A DNA stretch of 64,000 nt from Breviolum minutum Mf 1.05b.01 (Eukaryota; Sar; Dinophyceae; Suessiales; Symbiodiniaceae): contig DF239818.1 in assembly GCA_000507305.1 (NCBI GenBank), positions 62,001-126,000 on the forward strand. Reading direction: 5' to 3'. The notes under the pieces were generated by a model. The model searched no databases and was not told the DNA's origin. It worked only from the letters and a program-made list of their open reading frames with translations. The position numbers and the translations under genes are program-made. Each line of letters starts with the position of its first letter. Within the stretch, counting starts at the first letter, position 1. Positions 51,326-62,945 of the stretch are shown here, piece by piece.

Positions 51326-53158
51326 TACAAATTGGTATACTTTTCGGGTGCCAGAACACACACACACCGGCAGTGTTATTTTGGATTTGTTTAACATGAT
51401 TTTTGTGCTCCCTACCATGGTTTCCATGGGTATAATTTGGGGCGCTTTTTCACCCAGGATGTCAGGATTATGAAACATTTTCAGGCCAAACCTTTACTTT
51501 CCCACTGTTCCCAAGGTATAATGCCCATGACGGATCCATGGGACGAACGGTATATTTTCAGATCCATGAATGCTTGTTTTGTATGATACATTTTGTTGGT
51601 AAATTTAAAATTTAACCGTCCCATGGATCTTGTCGATAATGGTAAACTGGTAACTTTACAAAACTTGATGAACCTGCAAAACACCAATGACTTGGTATCA
51701 TTATGCATATAAACATAATGGGTGCATTTTACCCTGGAATCCACCTGCTTCTTTTTGTTGGTCAACCAGTTGTAAGTCTAGGGATGTTTTAGGTGGTATA
51801 TTTGGGGTGACAGCCGGTAGCAACTGTCGTTTCAACGATCCACGGGTGCTCAACAGTCTGCCGGTGAAGGCTGTCTGGTGATAAACGACCCGAGAAAATG
51901 ACTTCACAAAAAATGGCTGGACAGTGGAGCTTAGGGACAGTGTTAAAGCAACGAGGTCAAAAGATTGAAGTTCATGGAAACTGAAAATGAGCACTTTACT
52001 GGTGGCAAAAATGGGGTTGTCAGATTTGATTTCCGTGAAACCTAAGTTGGGATTCGTGTATTTTTCCACGGGAAGATTAGGGACCAGTTGGTTGATTATG
52101 TTTCAGTTGGCTTGAACCCACCAACAAACATCCGCCGAAGCAAAGTAGCAATCCTGGATTTACACCGCATGTTGGTTGGGTGATGGGGGATGTGTTCCAA
52201 CTCAGTGTTTCTTAGTGTCATCTCACAAGTCTTCAAGCAGCCCCTTTCAACCATAAAGAAAAACCACACTGGCATATCGGGTTTTGTTTTCTACTAGTTA
52301 CTATGGTAAATTGATAAATCACAATTTGAGAAATACGGACTCCACACCTTTTGAAAAACCATCTTCAGCAAGTTTGAAGTTGCAGAAACTTCACCAACAT
52401 GGAAGGTGAAAATTGGAGGGAAAACCCCTGCGACCAAAAACGCCCTTATAATGGCTGGTCAACCTACCCCTCCCCTCCCCTCCCCTCCAGAAAATAGCCG
52501 GCCTTATGATCAGGGTTTGCTAACAATTGGTTTCCCTTAATAAGGCCTTACTCTAAACCCTTATTTCTCGGGGGGGGGGGGTGCGTTATGGAGGGGTTGG
52601 TTGACTAGCCATGACCTTACGCAATCCTTGAAGCCTCAGGTATTGGGTTGGTGCCTGTCGTGAAACCACGCTGTGTCTCTTGTTTTGAAAATACGAAAAC
52701 CCACCTAAAGAACGACCTCACGTTTGAGGTAGGAGATCCACTGGATCTACCACCTTTTTTAACACAAGAGTCTTAAGTCTTAAGAGTATCTTATGATAAG
52801 ATGTTTTGTTGGTTTTGAGGGTCAGTTTCTTTTAGACAACATGCTTTTTGTTGTGCGTTTTGTAAGCTTATGGACATAGATTTAGGGTTTAGCTGTCGGA
52901 TTTGGGTCGTCAGGTTATGCTGCCTCGGATTCAATTTTTGCCATGTTTTTGACCTGCATGAAACGGTAAAAAAAAAGGTTTTAAGATGCTAAGCACAAAT
53001 CCATCATAAAGCCAGAGTTTGATATTTTATAACATACTGTCGAAATGGTTCAGAATTCAATGATGCTCTCATCATTTTCGATTGACATTATTGGCTCTTT
53101 GCAAGCAGAACTTAACAATCAAAAAAGAAGTTCAAAGACATTCCCACCCGCCTGCAAG
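51326..53158. other. No confident gene
   Basis: The 51,690-52,070 region is open on both strands. (CTCCC)4 at about 52,469-52,490 and a G12 run near 52,571. The rest is AT-rich. Confidence 0.4.
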
Positions 53159-53279
53159 TCGCGTGTCAGTCCAAAATTTGCGGTCGAAATTTGCTCGACA
53201 TGAAGTAGATTCGATGCGAATTAGATTTCCCGAAGTTTTGGTCCGTGTAGAACAAGGGGCCAATCCGAATCTAAATTGA
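53159..53279 (+). CDS. Candidate terminal exon
   Basis: After CTGCAAG the frame reads RVSVQNLRSKFARHEVDS, MRIRFPEVLVRVEQGANPN and LN, then TGA. Beta-like and basic. It may be longer at the 5' side (frame open from 53,082). Confidence 0.45.
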
Positions 53280-55150
53280 GCTGCTAAGATTGGACACCAT
53301 CTACAACCAAGTGGTGTAGTTTACTGACATAATTTTCTTCTTTCCCCCATACAGAAAAGAGAAGATTTGCTGGAGTTCAATACTTAACCATACTTGATTC
53401 ATGTTGTTGGATGAGCTGCTTCTGAGTTTGTGTTTAGCCCAAGATTTCTTTTTAAAAGCGTTTCAACTCCCACCACGGCCGATCCGACCGAGGCATTCTA
53501 GCTTCTTGGCGTGGAAGAGTTTGGGATTGTCATGCCCGTTTGGAGTTTTGTGGACAGGAAGGGTTGGGAGTATGAAGTAAGTTTTGTTTTTGATTTCTCA
53601 ATAAATGTGGAGGCTCGGAGGCTTGAGTATAAGTTAAGACAAAACTCTTTGTAGAAATGCTTTCTGCGTAATTGCAGAAATCATCTCTTCTTGAAATTCA
53701 AGGAGAGGGGACGAAATTCCTAGGAAAACTTGTTGTTTTCGTGAATTTGCAGGTCGCCGTTTTTTGTAGGGATTCCCTATGGGGATCCGTTGGTGGAAGC
53801 ACCACCTTGGAGGTCAACTTTCCAAGTTTTTTCCAAGGGGGGAAAACATCATATTTTCCTGGAACCCTTAAAAGAACCAGTGAAAAAAAATGGATCTTTG
53901 GCGAAAAAAATAACATTTCCTATATGTAAAGGTTGGATTATCATCCAAGTGAAACAACCATTTGATAAATTGTTGGCCTTGCGGTTCCAGGTCTATATTA
54001 TCATCCCAATAAGGTCACTAAAATTGCCAAGTTAAGAGGATTTTATATACTTTTTTTCCCAGGCACCAATCCGAATCGCACATCGAAGTGTTCCCAATTT
54101 ACTGGATCCTCACAATCTCACAATCGGTGAATTTTCAAGGAAAAATACCTTGTGAAACAGGCGGGGGAACCCTGCAGCAAGAAGTGCGTCCCATATATAT
54201 ATATATATACATATGTATGTATACATAGGATTTAAATAGATATATTTCCACTTGCTGAATTGAATCTGAATTGAGATCATCCAGAAGCATGTTTTGTGAC
54301 CCCTTGTTTGCATTTTTCTACACGGGGAATTGCGGGCATTGACCTCGGCATGTCTGGTTCATGGGGAGTGACCTCACTTGGGAACGTCCGATGAAAGGAA
54401 TTCAATTCTCGCAAGATGCCAACCGAATATGGGACACCAATCAAAGGGAAACATGTGGTACTAAGTCTTGGGAGCGTTTTTTAATTTCGTTCCGCAGTGG
54501 TTGTTTCGAGATTCCCTAGCAGCATTTCTTCTCACATTATTGCTCAGTTGGTATATCGAGATTAATCTCCTAAAATCCATCGACATTTTTTATCATTGTT
54601 TCATTAAAAAGAACCAACTGAACAGTGATCTAAAAGCCAGATTGTTGTTTTTATATAGGGGATTATACTACTGCAGTTATTCCGGGATGATTTCATAAGC
54701 CGTTGTAATGATCCTGTCATTAACCAACACGTAATTCTTGAGTTCATCTAGTTAAGTGTGCTTGTTGCTAGTACCTCAACTTGGTGTCAACACAAAGTCA
54801 ACGGACTTAGCTGATCGCGGCATCTTCAGGCCTACTATATCGACAGTATTGCTGTGTACATGGTGGCTGTGATGCATGAAAGGTGCAAATCTTTATTTTT
54901 TTGTTGGGGGCCTACAAAGTGAAGTGAAGGGTCACGTGTTTTTTTTTGTTTTTTGTTTTTCTTTTTGTTGGGAGTGCGAGGTACAACATGGTGTATAGAA
55001 AGTGATGCGGGCCCATCACAATTCAAAAAGAATAAATGCTTGGGGAGAAAGATAAGACAACAGATTCTTGAAGTTAGGCACCTCACAAAGTTTTGATTTT
55101 TTCAGCCTGCCCACCGAAACAGTGACAATCCCCAAAAGTATGGTACTTTA
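53280..55150. other. No supported gene
   Basis: AT microsatellite near 54,190-54,215. Poly-T runs. No recognised repeat family. Confidence 0.45.
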
Positions 55151-55345
55151 GATTGTCTTTGGAGTTGTAGAGATATAAGTAACTTATAAGTGGAGTTATA
55201 AGTCCATAAGTTAGGTTGTAAGTCATATAAATTCGATGTAAGTTCATGTTTTTTTTTCAGGTGAGTTATGGGCTAGATATGAAAGTTATAAGTAACTTAT
55301 AAGTATGACACATCTCAAGCACATGAACTTACATTGAACTTATAT
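55151..55345. repeat. ACTTATAAGT-rich palindromic patch (upstream)
   Basis: Many overlapping TAAGTAACTTATAAGT / ACTTACATTGAACTTA units, able to fold on themselves. A sister patch lies at 56,808-56,925, so the two flank the exon-bearing segment between them. Confidence 0.8.
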
Positions 55346-55484
55346 GAACTTACATTGAACTTACGTTTTTTTCGAAATGTCACTTTTTTGATGAATGGAA
55401 GTGGTTGGTTGAAATTCTCAGCAGAAACCCATGCAAGTTTGATTTGTAACATGCTGATTGCGATTTTGTGGCTCAAACTGGCAT

Positions 55485-55736
55485 ATGTCATCTGCAAAGA
55501 CAGTGACAAAAGAGTTGCTTGCCAGTCAGAAGTTTCTGGCTGGTTTGCATTCGTTGCCCAGCTATGAGGACACCGAGGGCAAGCAAGCCATGGTTTTGCT
55601 TCAAGTGATTGACAATCTTAGTTCGGATCAGGCCGCGGGAATTTTGCAATTGCTGGACGAGCAAATTTGGTCTGAACCAAATCGAAAAGGGTCAAGGATG
55701 CATATTGGCATCCAAGACGATTGCCTGCGGACATAA
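55485..55736 (+). CDS. Coding exon, helical protein, ends in a stop
   Basis: An ATG at 55,485 opens MSSAKTVTKELLASQKFLAG, then LHSLPSYEDTEGKQAMVLLQ, VIDNLSSDQAAGILQLLDEQ and IWSEPNRKG, ending in TAA at 55,734. Codon use is convincingly coding and the protein is mostly helical. The true 5' end may be an acceptor slightly downstream. Function unknown. Confidence 0.6.
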   Translation: MSSAKTVTKELLASQKFLAGLHSLPSYEDTEGKQAMVLLQVIDNLSSDQAAGILQLLDEQIWSEPNRKGSRMHIGIQDDCLRT

Positions 55737-55824
55737 AGACTACTTTTTCAAGTAACCTCTATAATCATCGCTGCAATGATAAACCCAGATTAAAATATGC
55801 AAGTGGATTTAGAAGAACAATAGA

Positions 55825-56035
55825 GGGGACATCCCCGCGATGTCCGCGAGATGTCCGAAAATGTCCGCGGAAAAAAATATCAATAGGTGCAACCTAACTT
55901 GTCCGCGGGGATGGATGTCCGCGGCATCTTCAGGCAAAAGAAAGGCCAACATCTAACCTCGTTTTTCTGGTGATTTTTACTATCCCTACGTATTGGATGT
56001 CCGCGGGAAGTACGATGTCCGCGAAATGTCCGCGA
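55825..56035. repeat. TGTCCGCG-rich patch
   Basis: Seven copies of TGTCCGCG in about 200 bp, plus degenerate ones, in two clusters (55,838-55,925 and 55,996-56,035). A CpG-rich motif inside AT-rich DNA. It could be the two ends of a short element or a protein-binding array. Confidence 0.8.
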
Positions 56036-56100
56036 AGTATTTTGGTTTTGCATGTCTTTATGACCTTTTGGATGCAGCATTTGACTTGGAAGCTTCGCAG
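56036..56100 (+). CDS. Candidate exon start before the duplicated block
   Basis: After GCGAAG the frame reads YFGFACLYDLLDAAFDLEAS and continues open (QFLYCPCLQLGCVPIPWR) into the duplicated block. The 3' boundary is unclear. Confidence 0.35.
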
Positions 56101-56691
56101 TTTTTGTATTGCCCTTGCTTGCAGCTTGGGTGTGTCCCTATACCATGGCGCAAGCTTTGTTTTTCCTCTGCAAATGGTGCGACGCAATCAAATTGTTCGA
56201 TTAAACAAAGACTCTGCAGTGAAAATCCTATGTGGAATTCACGCAGCAGGTTCCCTTCTCGTGCATGAAGGATAGAAAGGTGCGGATTGCGCTAGAAATA
56301 GCCCAATTGCGCACTGGCACGCCAAAGTGGATGCTATTGCGTGTATCCATGCAGAAAAAATTGCTATTTACGGATTACCATTGCGTCACTGNCTTCGCAG
56401 TTTTTGTATTGCCCTTGCTTGCAGCTTGGGTGTGTCCCTATACCATGGCGCAAGCTTTGTTTTTCCTCTGCAAATGGTGCGACGCAATCAAATTGTTCGA
56501 TTAAACAAAGACTCTGCAGTGAAAATCCTATGTGGAATTCACGCAGCAGGTTCCCTTCTCGTGCATGAAGGATAGAAAGGTGCGGATTGCGCTAGAAATA
56601 GCCCAATTGCGCACTGGCACGCCAAAGTGGATGCTATTGCGTGTATCCATGCAGAAAAAATTGCTATTTACGGATTACCATTGCGTCACTG
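56093..56691. repeat. Exact 299-bp duplication across a single N (probable assembly artefact)
   Basis: 56,093-56,391 is identical to 56,393-56,691, separated only by the N at 56,392. Overlapping contig ends joined through a one-base gap explain this better than a real duplication. The true genome probably has one copy. Confidence 0.92.
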
Positions 56692-56711
56692 TGCCAATGA
56701 TAACGGTTCGG
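56582..56711 (+). CDS. Candidate exon in second copy of duplicated block
   Basis: Reads ADCARNSPIAHWHAKVDAI and ACIHAEKIAIYGLPLRHCAN then DNGS, ending at TCG|GTAAGT, a strong donor. Directly upstream in the same frame another protein-like run (NKDSAVKILCGIHAAGSLLV) is split off by a TAG, so either an unseen intron or a disabling stop lies between. Function unknown. Confidence 0.45.
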
Positions 56712-56807
56712 TAAGTTTCATAGAATGAGCAAAAAATTGTCCACAACGGTAAAATAAAGGCGCTGATTCCCCGAACTCAATTTTCCTCAAAAAACAATCC
56801 AAAAACT

Positions 56808-56925
56808 TATGAAGAACTTAGGGACTTACGATGGACTTATAAGTAACTTATAAGTCCATAACTTCACAGTATTATAAGTTCAAGATAAGTCCAGTATAAG
56901 TTACTTATAAGTCCACAAGTGCCCG
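56808..56925. repeat. ACTTATAAGT-rich palindromic patch (downstream)
   Basis: Sister of the patch at 55,151-55,345, with ACTTATAAGTAACTTATAAG-type units. Confidence 0.8.
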
Positions 56926-58516
56926 GGCAACCTATAGTAGGTGATATTTTCAATGGATTTTAATTTGTACCTAATTAACAATTGCTGGAGATGATCCAAT
57001 TTGTTTCGAGCATATATAGGTTTTTTGAAGGGGTTGGAAAAAACCCACCAGCTAGAAAACTCACTCTGCCAATCCTAAGTTTCAAGCGTTTGGGGAGTAC
57101 ATTGACTTAGTAGAAAAAAAATAGAGTTTGAACTCTTATTGCACGGTCCGAAATGGCTGAGTGAGAAAAGATCCAGTATAAGATCTAGATATAGGATCTA
57201 GATATATACAGCATATAAACCTCCAAGCATTACTGCAACTTCTAGCTTTGTTTGTGGATAGATGCGAAAGCATATAGGATCTATGAGACCGGCAAACTTA
57301 CCGGTCCATGAATGCTTGAAGTTGTATGGTAAATTTCGTAGATGAATATAGCAGTCCCATGGATCCTATTTAAAGAAGAGTCACTGAAGATGCGACGACT
57401 TCTTGGTACCCTTCTTGGAGACTCTCTTTTGGGTACATTTTTGTTTTGGGCATTTTTGGAAGAGGTCAGACACTGCTTTCCGCTTTCCCTGGAAGTCCAG
57501 TCAAACATTCAAATCATTCTCTCAAAGACTTGTTGATGAAATACGCCTGGTGTTTTTTTTGTTAAAGATTATTTTGTTTCAATTTGTGGTCCGAGACAAT
57601 AAACACCTCAAATGTTCGATGGCTGGAAATGCGTTTGAAAACAAGAAAAAAATGTATCTTCGTACCAAATGGTGCTGAGTCCCATAGCCAGCAACTGGAA
57701 AACAAATCCAAATTGTAAATCATGAAAAAGATGAACCTCCTATTTTGATGCGATACGGAGACATGAATTTGGAGCATGTGTGAGGATGAACTTAGAATCC
57801 TACCAAGACAGCTTTAGCCATTGAGATTGTTTCCGACGATCATTGCAAGTGGTGAACGACTTTCCGAAATTTCCAGGGTTAGGAAAACTCATCAATCACA
57901 TTCTTACGACCCTGATCACGATGCCAGTGACTGCCAGCAAGATGTTTTTTTCTCCCTTCGTGAAGCGGAGCAGTTGGACCTGTACCAATTTGTGTTCCCC
58001 AAGTTTGAGAAATACTGGCAAGAGACAATACTTCAGCAGCCTGTTGATTAGATTATACTTATTGCACACATCAGTTGGATTGGCGTAGTAAAGATGGCAA
58101 TAATCTGGATGAATCATCAACCACATCAGATGACACCACCTGAATTTGGGATGGTTTACAAAGGGGGAATCCATCCACAATACATGGAGGTTGGTGGAGT
58201 ATGACCACATGCACCTAGAAGCGCCTTTTTTTTAAGACTAACATAGTACTTGCCAGGTTCGCCCTGGTCCCAAAAAGGAAATGAACCTTCCAATCCGTAA
58301 TTCTGCAGGTGCTCTGTTTCAATGTTTCTTCTGGGGTTTCCCTTCGGCAGAGAAAGAATTGGTAGAGAGAAGCTCTTGTAGTACCCAGCAATCCCAGCTT
58401 TCCGATGGCATCTCCCCTAAAACTTGCCTAGCAAACCTGGACAATTGGACCATGAATGAATTGAAGGTCCGAATCTTTCCTCTTGAAGATGGCAATTTCC
58501 AGCCATAATGTGGGTT
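56926..58516. other. Intron-like with weak candidates
   Basis: A family E remnant at about 56,990-57,056. The island 57,900-58,050 is protein-like in two plus frames (CQQDVFFSLREAEQLDLYQF or GLGKLINHILTTLITMPV). 58,330-58,500 is weaker. None was assigned. Confidence 0.4.
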
Positions 58517-58623
58517 TACCCTCCCGAAGTTTAACATAGCTCCTGAAAAGTTACCTTCCCAATAAGAAAGTAGTCTTCAACCATCATAATTTTTAGGGGC
58601 TATATTAAACTTCAATGGGGATA
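58517..58623. mobile_element. Family A MITE
   Basis: TACCCTCCCGAAGTTTAACA to TTAAACTTCAATGGGGATA; closest to the 1,677-1,785 copy. Confidence 0.7.
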
Positions 58624-58790
58624 CCGTGTTGTTTCTAACCATCCCCAAACAACCCCACCCCAACGCCAGACATCCATCCATTCCATCCCCCATCCCCTCG
58701 ACGGTAAAAGGCGCTTCGAGACGGTAGTCTTGCAGGCGAGGTTTTTTCCCAAGTGATGAAGGAATGACAACAGGGCAGCATAAAGATTGC

Positions 58791-58908
58791 TACTGTTGAT
58801 GGTTCAGAAATCCGGATATCACCAGTTGAGGTTGGTAGTTTATCCTATTTTTTGCAAGGTTCTTTTTACATTCCAGGTAGTTGTTTGGGATTTCTTCCAT
58901 CAACAGTA
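58791..58908. mobile_element. Family F MITE, intact copy
   Basis: 118 bp, TACTGTTGATGGTTCAGAAA to GGATTTCTTCCATCAACAGT and A, TA at both ends. Reference copy for the element split by the retrotransposon. Confidence 0.8.
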
Positions 58909-60173
58909 TGAAGCAACCAGTAATGGTATGTAAAAATGTGTAAACATCGGTTTTGAACACAGGAAAAAGCAAAACCCGGGCTGTTAAGATTTTGAAGGTG
59001 CAAACAATTGCATGTCTTTGTTATCAGAAAAGGCGAACCTTCAGTCATTTTCCACTTTGTCTCTACGTTTCTCTGCAATTTGTGGTCCATTTCCTCTCAA
59101 AAATTAAGCCTGACTTTAAGAGGGAAAATTCGTTCAGAGTCCAAATACAAGTTGCAAGCACACGGGGAACTACAGTACCTCGTGCGATCATGTGTGTTTT
59201 AAGGGATGCTACTAAGCCTTACATAGCCTTCCTGAAGTTTTCGGAAAGCAGCCAAGAGATGAAGGTTTTATGGGTGATTTTTTGGCCCAGTGAAACCAAA
59301 AAAACACCCATAACTCTGACTTTGGTGGTTTCCAATATTTTTTCCTGTCATCCATACTTGGGAAAATGATTCACCCAGTGTGAAATGTTGGAAATTGGTC
59401 ACAGAAGATGACTGCAAGTGAGCTATGCTCAGGATGTCATAATGATGTATTTATATATATAGATATTATATAGATATACACGCACACATATACATACATC
59501 TTTGTAGACATGGATGTGTCACAAGCATATCCATATTCATATTAATATTCATATCGATAGTTGACACATATATTGCTGAGGTTTTACTTTCTACCATGAG
59601 ACACATCACCATTCGGCAGGAATATTTATTTAAACAACTTCTAGGTGGTGGTTTCAAAACTTTTTTTATTTTGACTAATATTTTTCAAAGGGGTTTAAAC
59701 CACCAACTAGTTATTCAAACCACTTTTTTTGCCAGCCATTGTCTCGTGGCAGAATCCCAAACTTTCCCAACGAATCTAAGTCCTTTTCGATCTGAAAGCT
59801 TGCCCAGTTTTTTTTGCAACATTTCCCATGACGCATCCATGGTTTTTGAGCCAATTTCCCCATAGCATTCCCATGGGAAATGATGAATATCTACCCTACT
59901 AAAAATACCGTAAAAATCAACCATTCATGTAAGTAAAAATATACCAGTCCCATGGATGGTATGGTTTTTCAGTTGGTTAAAAACAATGACCAAGTTTCAC
60001 CCCAAGTATTTTTAAGTCGACCAACAAAAACACAACAGTTTCAGGGCTTTGGGGAATTTTGGGAGACATCCCTCACCCAAAATGCCCAGTTGAGTTGAGG
60101 GATTTGTTGATTTTTGGAGATCTCTGAATTTAAAAAAAAATCCGGTCTCTGACTTCTTTTTTTCCGAATTTTG
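58909..60173. other. No confident gene; family E MITE inside
   Basis: 59,641-59,710 is a family E MITE (CTAGGTGGTGGTTTCAAA ... TAAACCACCAACTAG). The frame 59,008-59,202 is open but unsupported. AT tract near 59,447. Confidence 0.45.
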
Positions 60174-60296
60174 GTGATGAAGATTTCCATGTTTTTGATG
60201 GACGCTGATCATGTTTGTTTCACCCGAAAAAGGCGGCGCCCAATTTCTACCCAGGACAATGTACGCCTGCTTGTGGAGTACCTATGCCAATTCCAG
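60174..60296 (+). CDS. Candidate coding exon
   Basis: Reads MDADHVCFTRKRRRPIST and QDNVRLLVEYLCQFQ, to CCAG|GTGGGT at 60,297. The frame stays open to a TGA at 60,384 (GPKRQVVLRIHPPDMVVYAR), so it could be a longer terminal exon. Basic patch RKRRR. Confidence 0.5.
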
Positions 60297-60859
60297 GTGG
60301 GTCCCAAACGCCAAGTTGTTCTGAGGATTCACCCACCTGATATGGTTGTATATGCTAGATGGATGAACAGAAAGTCCTCCGAGTGATCATTGGGTCCAAC
60401 GATGTCATGAGGGCTCTTTTTTCTGTCAAGGCTTTAAGTTCTTCATGAGCATATCTTTGGTCCTCATAGTCGTTTGATCGCAGATGTTATATAGATTTCC
60501 CGGTGGAAATTCCTAAGGTTTTAATGTGGGATGTCGCTAAGGCATGGGATCCCTTACATGCGGAAACCAGCAAGATTGAACATATTTATCATCCTATCAA
60601 GACAATTCTTTGATTGACTTTCAACATTGCACTACTGCTGACGAGTGCTCGGATGATTCCATTGCAAATGATGGTTATATAGCTTACCTAGCAGCTTTCC
60701 ATTGAGCAATCTATCATAATCAAAACGCCTGTTTCTTTGTCACAGGCTGGGATTTCATCCGACCGCCCCCGCACCAAGCCGTACCTTTGATGGAAAATAT
60801 CCTGCACCACCTTGGGATGCGGATTTCTGAACCATCAACAGCATCACAATGCTTTCTTG
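60297..60859. other. Intron-like
   Basis: Contains a family F MITE end near 60,807-60,842 (GGATTTCTGAACCATCAACA). Confidence 0.5.
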
Positions 60860-60968
60860 TACACTCCCTGAAACCAAACTAACATAACCCCTGAAAACAA
60901 TGGTTGGAAGAAACATCTCCTTTTGGGATACCCTATTTCCAGGGGCTATGTTTGTTGTGGGGAGGGTA
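60860..60968. mobile_element. Family A MITE
   Basis: TACACTCCCTGAAACC to TTTGTTGTGGGGAGGGTA; TA at both ends. Confidence 0.7.
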
Positions 60969-61094
60969 TCCACTGTATCCACTTCAGCAATGAAAAAACC
61001 CTGGTTATTTGCTGTATATAAGGGATTATACGTTACTACACAGCTATATGGGAATTATGATAAACCATTGGAAGGATACCCAGCATAATGGAAA

Positions 61095-61300
61095 GTAATA
61101 GGGGTAATATTCTTTATTTTCATCCCGAAAATTGGGGAAGATGAACCCATTTTGAGTGTATTTTTCACAGGGGTGGTTCAACCAACCACCAACTACCCTC
61201 CCTGAAACTAACATAACACCTGAAAATAGATGGTTTGAATACTAGTTTCCTTTTGGGATGGCCTATTTTCAGGTGCGAACTGTTAGTTTCAGGGAAGGTA
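61095..61300. mobile_element. Family E MITE abutting a family A MITE
   Basis: 61,095-61,196 is a family E copy sharing GAAAATTGGGGAAGATGAAC with 31,942-32,047. It runs directly into 61,195-61,300, a family A copy (TACCCTCCCTGAAACTAACA to GTTAGTTTCAGGGAAGGTA). The two share the TA. The next coding exon starts 48 bp downstream. Confidence 0.75.
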
Positions 61301-61348
61301 GGTATCCACTTTACTTTTTCCCATATTTTTTTCTCCAAAAAAAGCCAG

Positions 61349-61573
61349 GTGGTGGATCAAACCTTGAAACAACTTCCTGAGTTTAACGCGGATGAAGCGG
61401 CATCTCGACGTGAAACGGACCGTTTTAACGTGGTGGAAGCGATGCGTTTTTTTTTGGTTTCCCTCACTTCCATGAAAAACAACACATTGATGGTTGCTTT
61501 AGATGCGATGGCAAACATCAAAAAAAGTCGATCAAGTTTGATGATGGATTGCCTAACAGTATCTAGACTCTAG
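61349..61573 (+). CDS. Coding exon, helical
   Basis: Acceptor AAAGCCAG|GTG. Reads VVDQTLKQLPEFNADEAASR, RETDRFNVVEAMRFFLVSLT, SMKNNTLMVALDAMANIK and KSRSSL, ending in TAG. Clear coding composition, alpha-helical with alternating charged and hydrophobic stretches. No family was recognised. Confidence 0.6.
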   Translation: MVDQTLKQLPEFNADEAASRRETDRFNVVEAMRFFLVSLTSMKNNTLMVALDAMANIKKSRSSLMMDCLTVSRL

Positions 61574-62801
61574 TGGTTTTTCACAAAGATCTTTATGGAA
61601 TTGCCCTGCGAAGTTGGGGAAATGATTCCCAGTTTGACGAGTTTTTTCAAGTGTGTGGCAAAAAAGACACTCACTAGTTGGATGATGTTCGAATTGAGAT
61701 GGCTCAAGATATTCTCAGCTTTTTTCAGGTTGATGAAATCATTTGACCAAGAACTAGTAGGACGTTGAAAGTCATAACAGTAAATTTCGATCATGTAGTA
61801 TCAAAGGGATCGAAATCGTTGTAAGTAGTAGCAAACAGTAGTCTGGTATTGGAATTCAGTAGCAAGTAGCTTGAAGTAGTCAGTATACAGTAGCAATCCG
61901 TTCGTTTTTACTAGTAGAGACGTGACGTTGCTGTGTTAACTTGTTTGCGTGGTAGGTATGGGTAGGCATTTTTAGCCTCATTTTTGATTGTTGTTGATGT
62001 CTTTGATTCATGGGTTATCACTACCAACTTATCTCAATCCTTCTCTTGGATGGCACTCCGCAACAGACCTATCTTGTTGAAGTTGCAAGTATCGGATTCG
62101 GTGAAAATCATAGAACAACTCGGGTGGGACAGAACCCGATTTATTCAACCTTATACCAACACACTTTTAATCACTATTGATTGAAGGCAACATTTACAGT
62201 TCCTTCCAAATTGCAAGGTTTCCCAGATTTTCTCAATGAGCGGGATCCTAGAAATCACCAAAAGTGGATTTTCCCCCAACTCCTTCTTTTTTTTTGACAC
62301 TCTTGATTTGATTTCAGATTTGCTCGACTCTGGCTGGAATACCCTGTTGCATGGAATACTCAGATTTAAACTAAGTGACTAAGTGGTGGTTTCAACAAAA
62401 ACATTTTTTTTACCCCCCAAAAGTTGGGATATGGGTGGGTCAACCAACCAACCCAACCGACCAAAATACTGCCGACGGTATCCAAGATTTTTTTGGGGGT
62501 ACGATGGGTACGGTATCCACAGGACCCGAAAGCAGCTCAATCTGATTTTCGATTCGGAGGCAACCCAGAAACCCTTACAATCAAATGCATTGACCACCTG
62601 TACCTGGCAGTGGTTAAGAATACGGGAATCTAAGGGGGCACCATGCCAATACCACGTTTCTCCCATGAAATAAGGCCCTATTTTAGGGATTGTTATATAA
62701 GGGAAAATTATGGTGAATGAACCCTTTAATAAGGCCTTGTTTCCGTGGCAATTGCGGGGGTACCCTTAAATTTTCATGATATTCCTTGGTGATTTTTGTA
62801 G
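61574..62801. other. Intron-like with repeats
   Basis: A degenerate AGTAGCAA-type repeat at about 61,815-61,910. A family E remnant near 62,381-62,460. A TIR-like pair around 62,670-62,745 (AATAAGGCCCTATTTTAGGG / CCCTTTAATAAGGCC). Confidence 0.5.
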
Positions 62802-62945
62802 CCTCACCTTCCATGAGCTTGAGGCTTTGTACCTCTGCTCCGTTTGTGCATTTCATGCCTCCGATGGTCGGGCTCTGCAAAGGATCAGCAAATTAGCCAG
62901 GAGCATGTGCTGCTTGTCGTTTTCGGTTCTGATGCCCCAAAACGA
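62802..62945 (+). CDS. Candidate coding exon
   Basis: Acceptor TTTTGTAG|C. Reads LTFHELEALYLCSVCAFH, ASDGRALQRISKLARSM and CCLSFSVLMPQNDS. The donor is unclear. An overlapping second plus frame is open further on (EHVLLVVFGSDAPKRLF). Confidence 0.45.

Noticed and set aside
61700..61708. TGGCTCAAG, matching the 3' end of the dinoflagellate spliced leader
   Set aside because: Only nine bases match and the preceding bases differ, so it is within chance for 64 kb.
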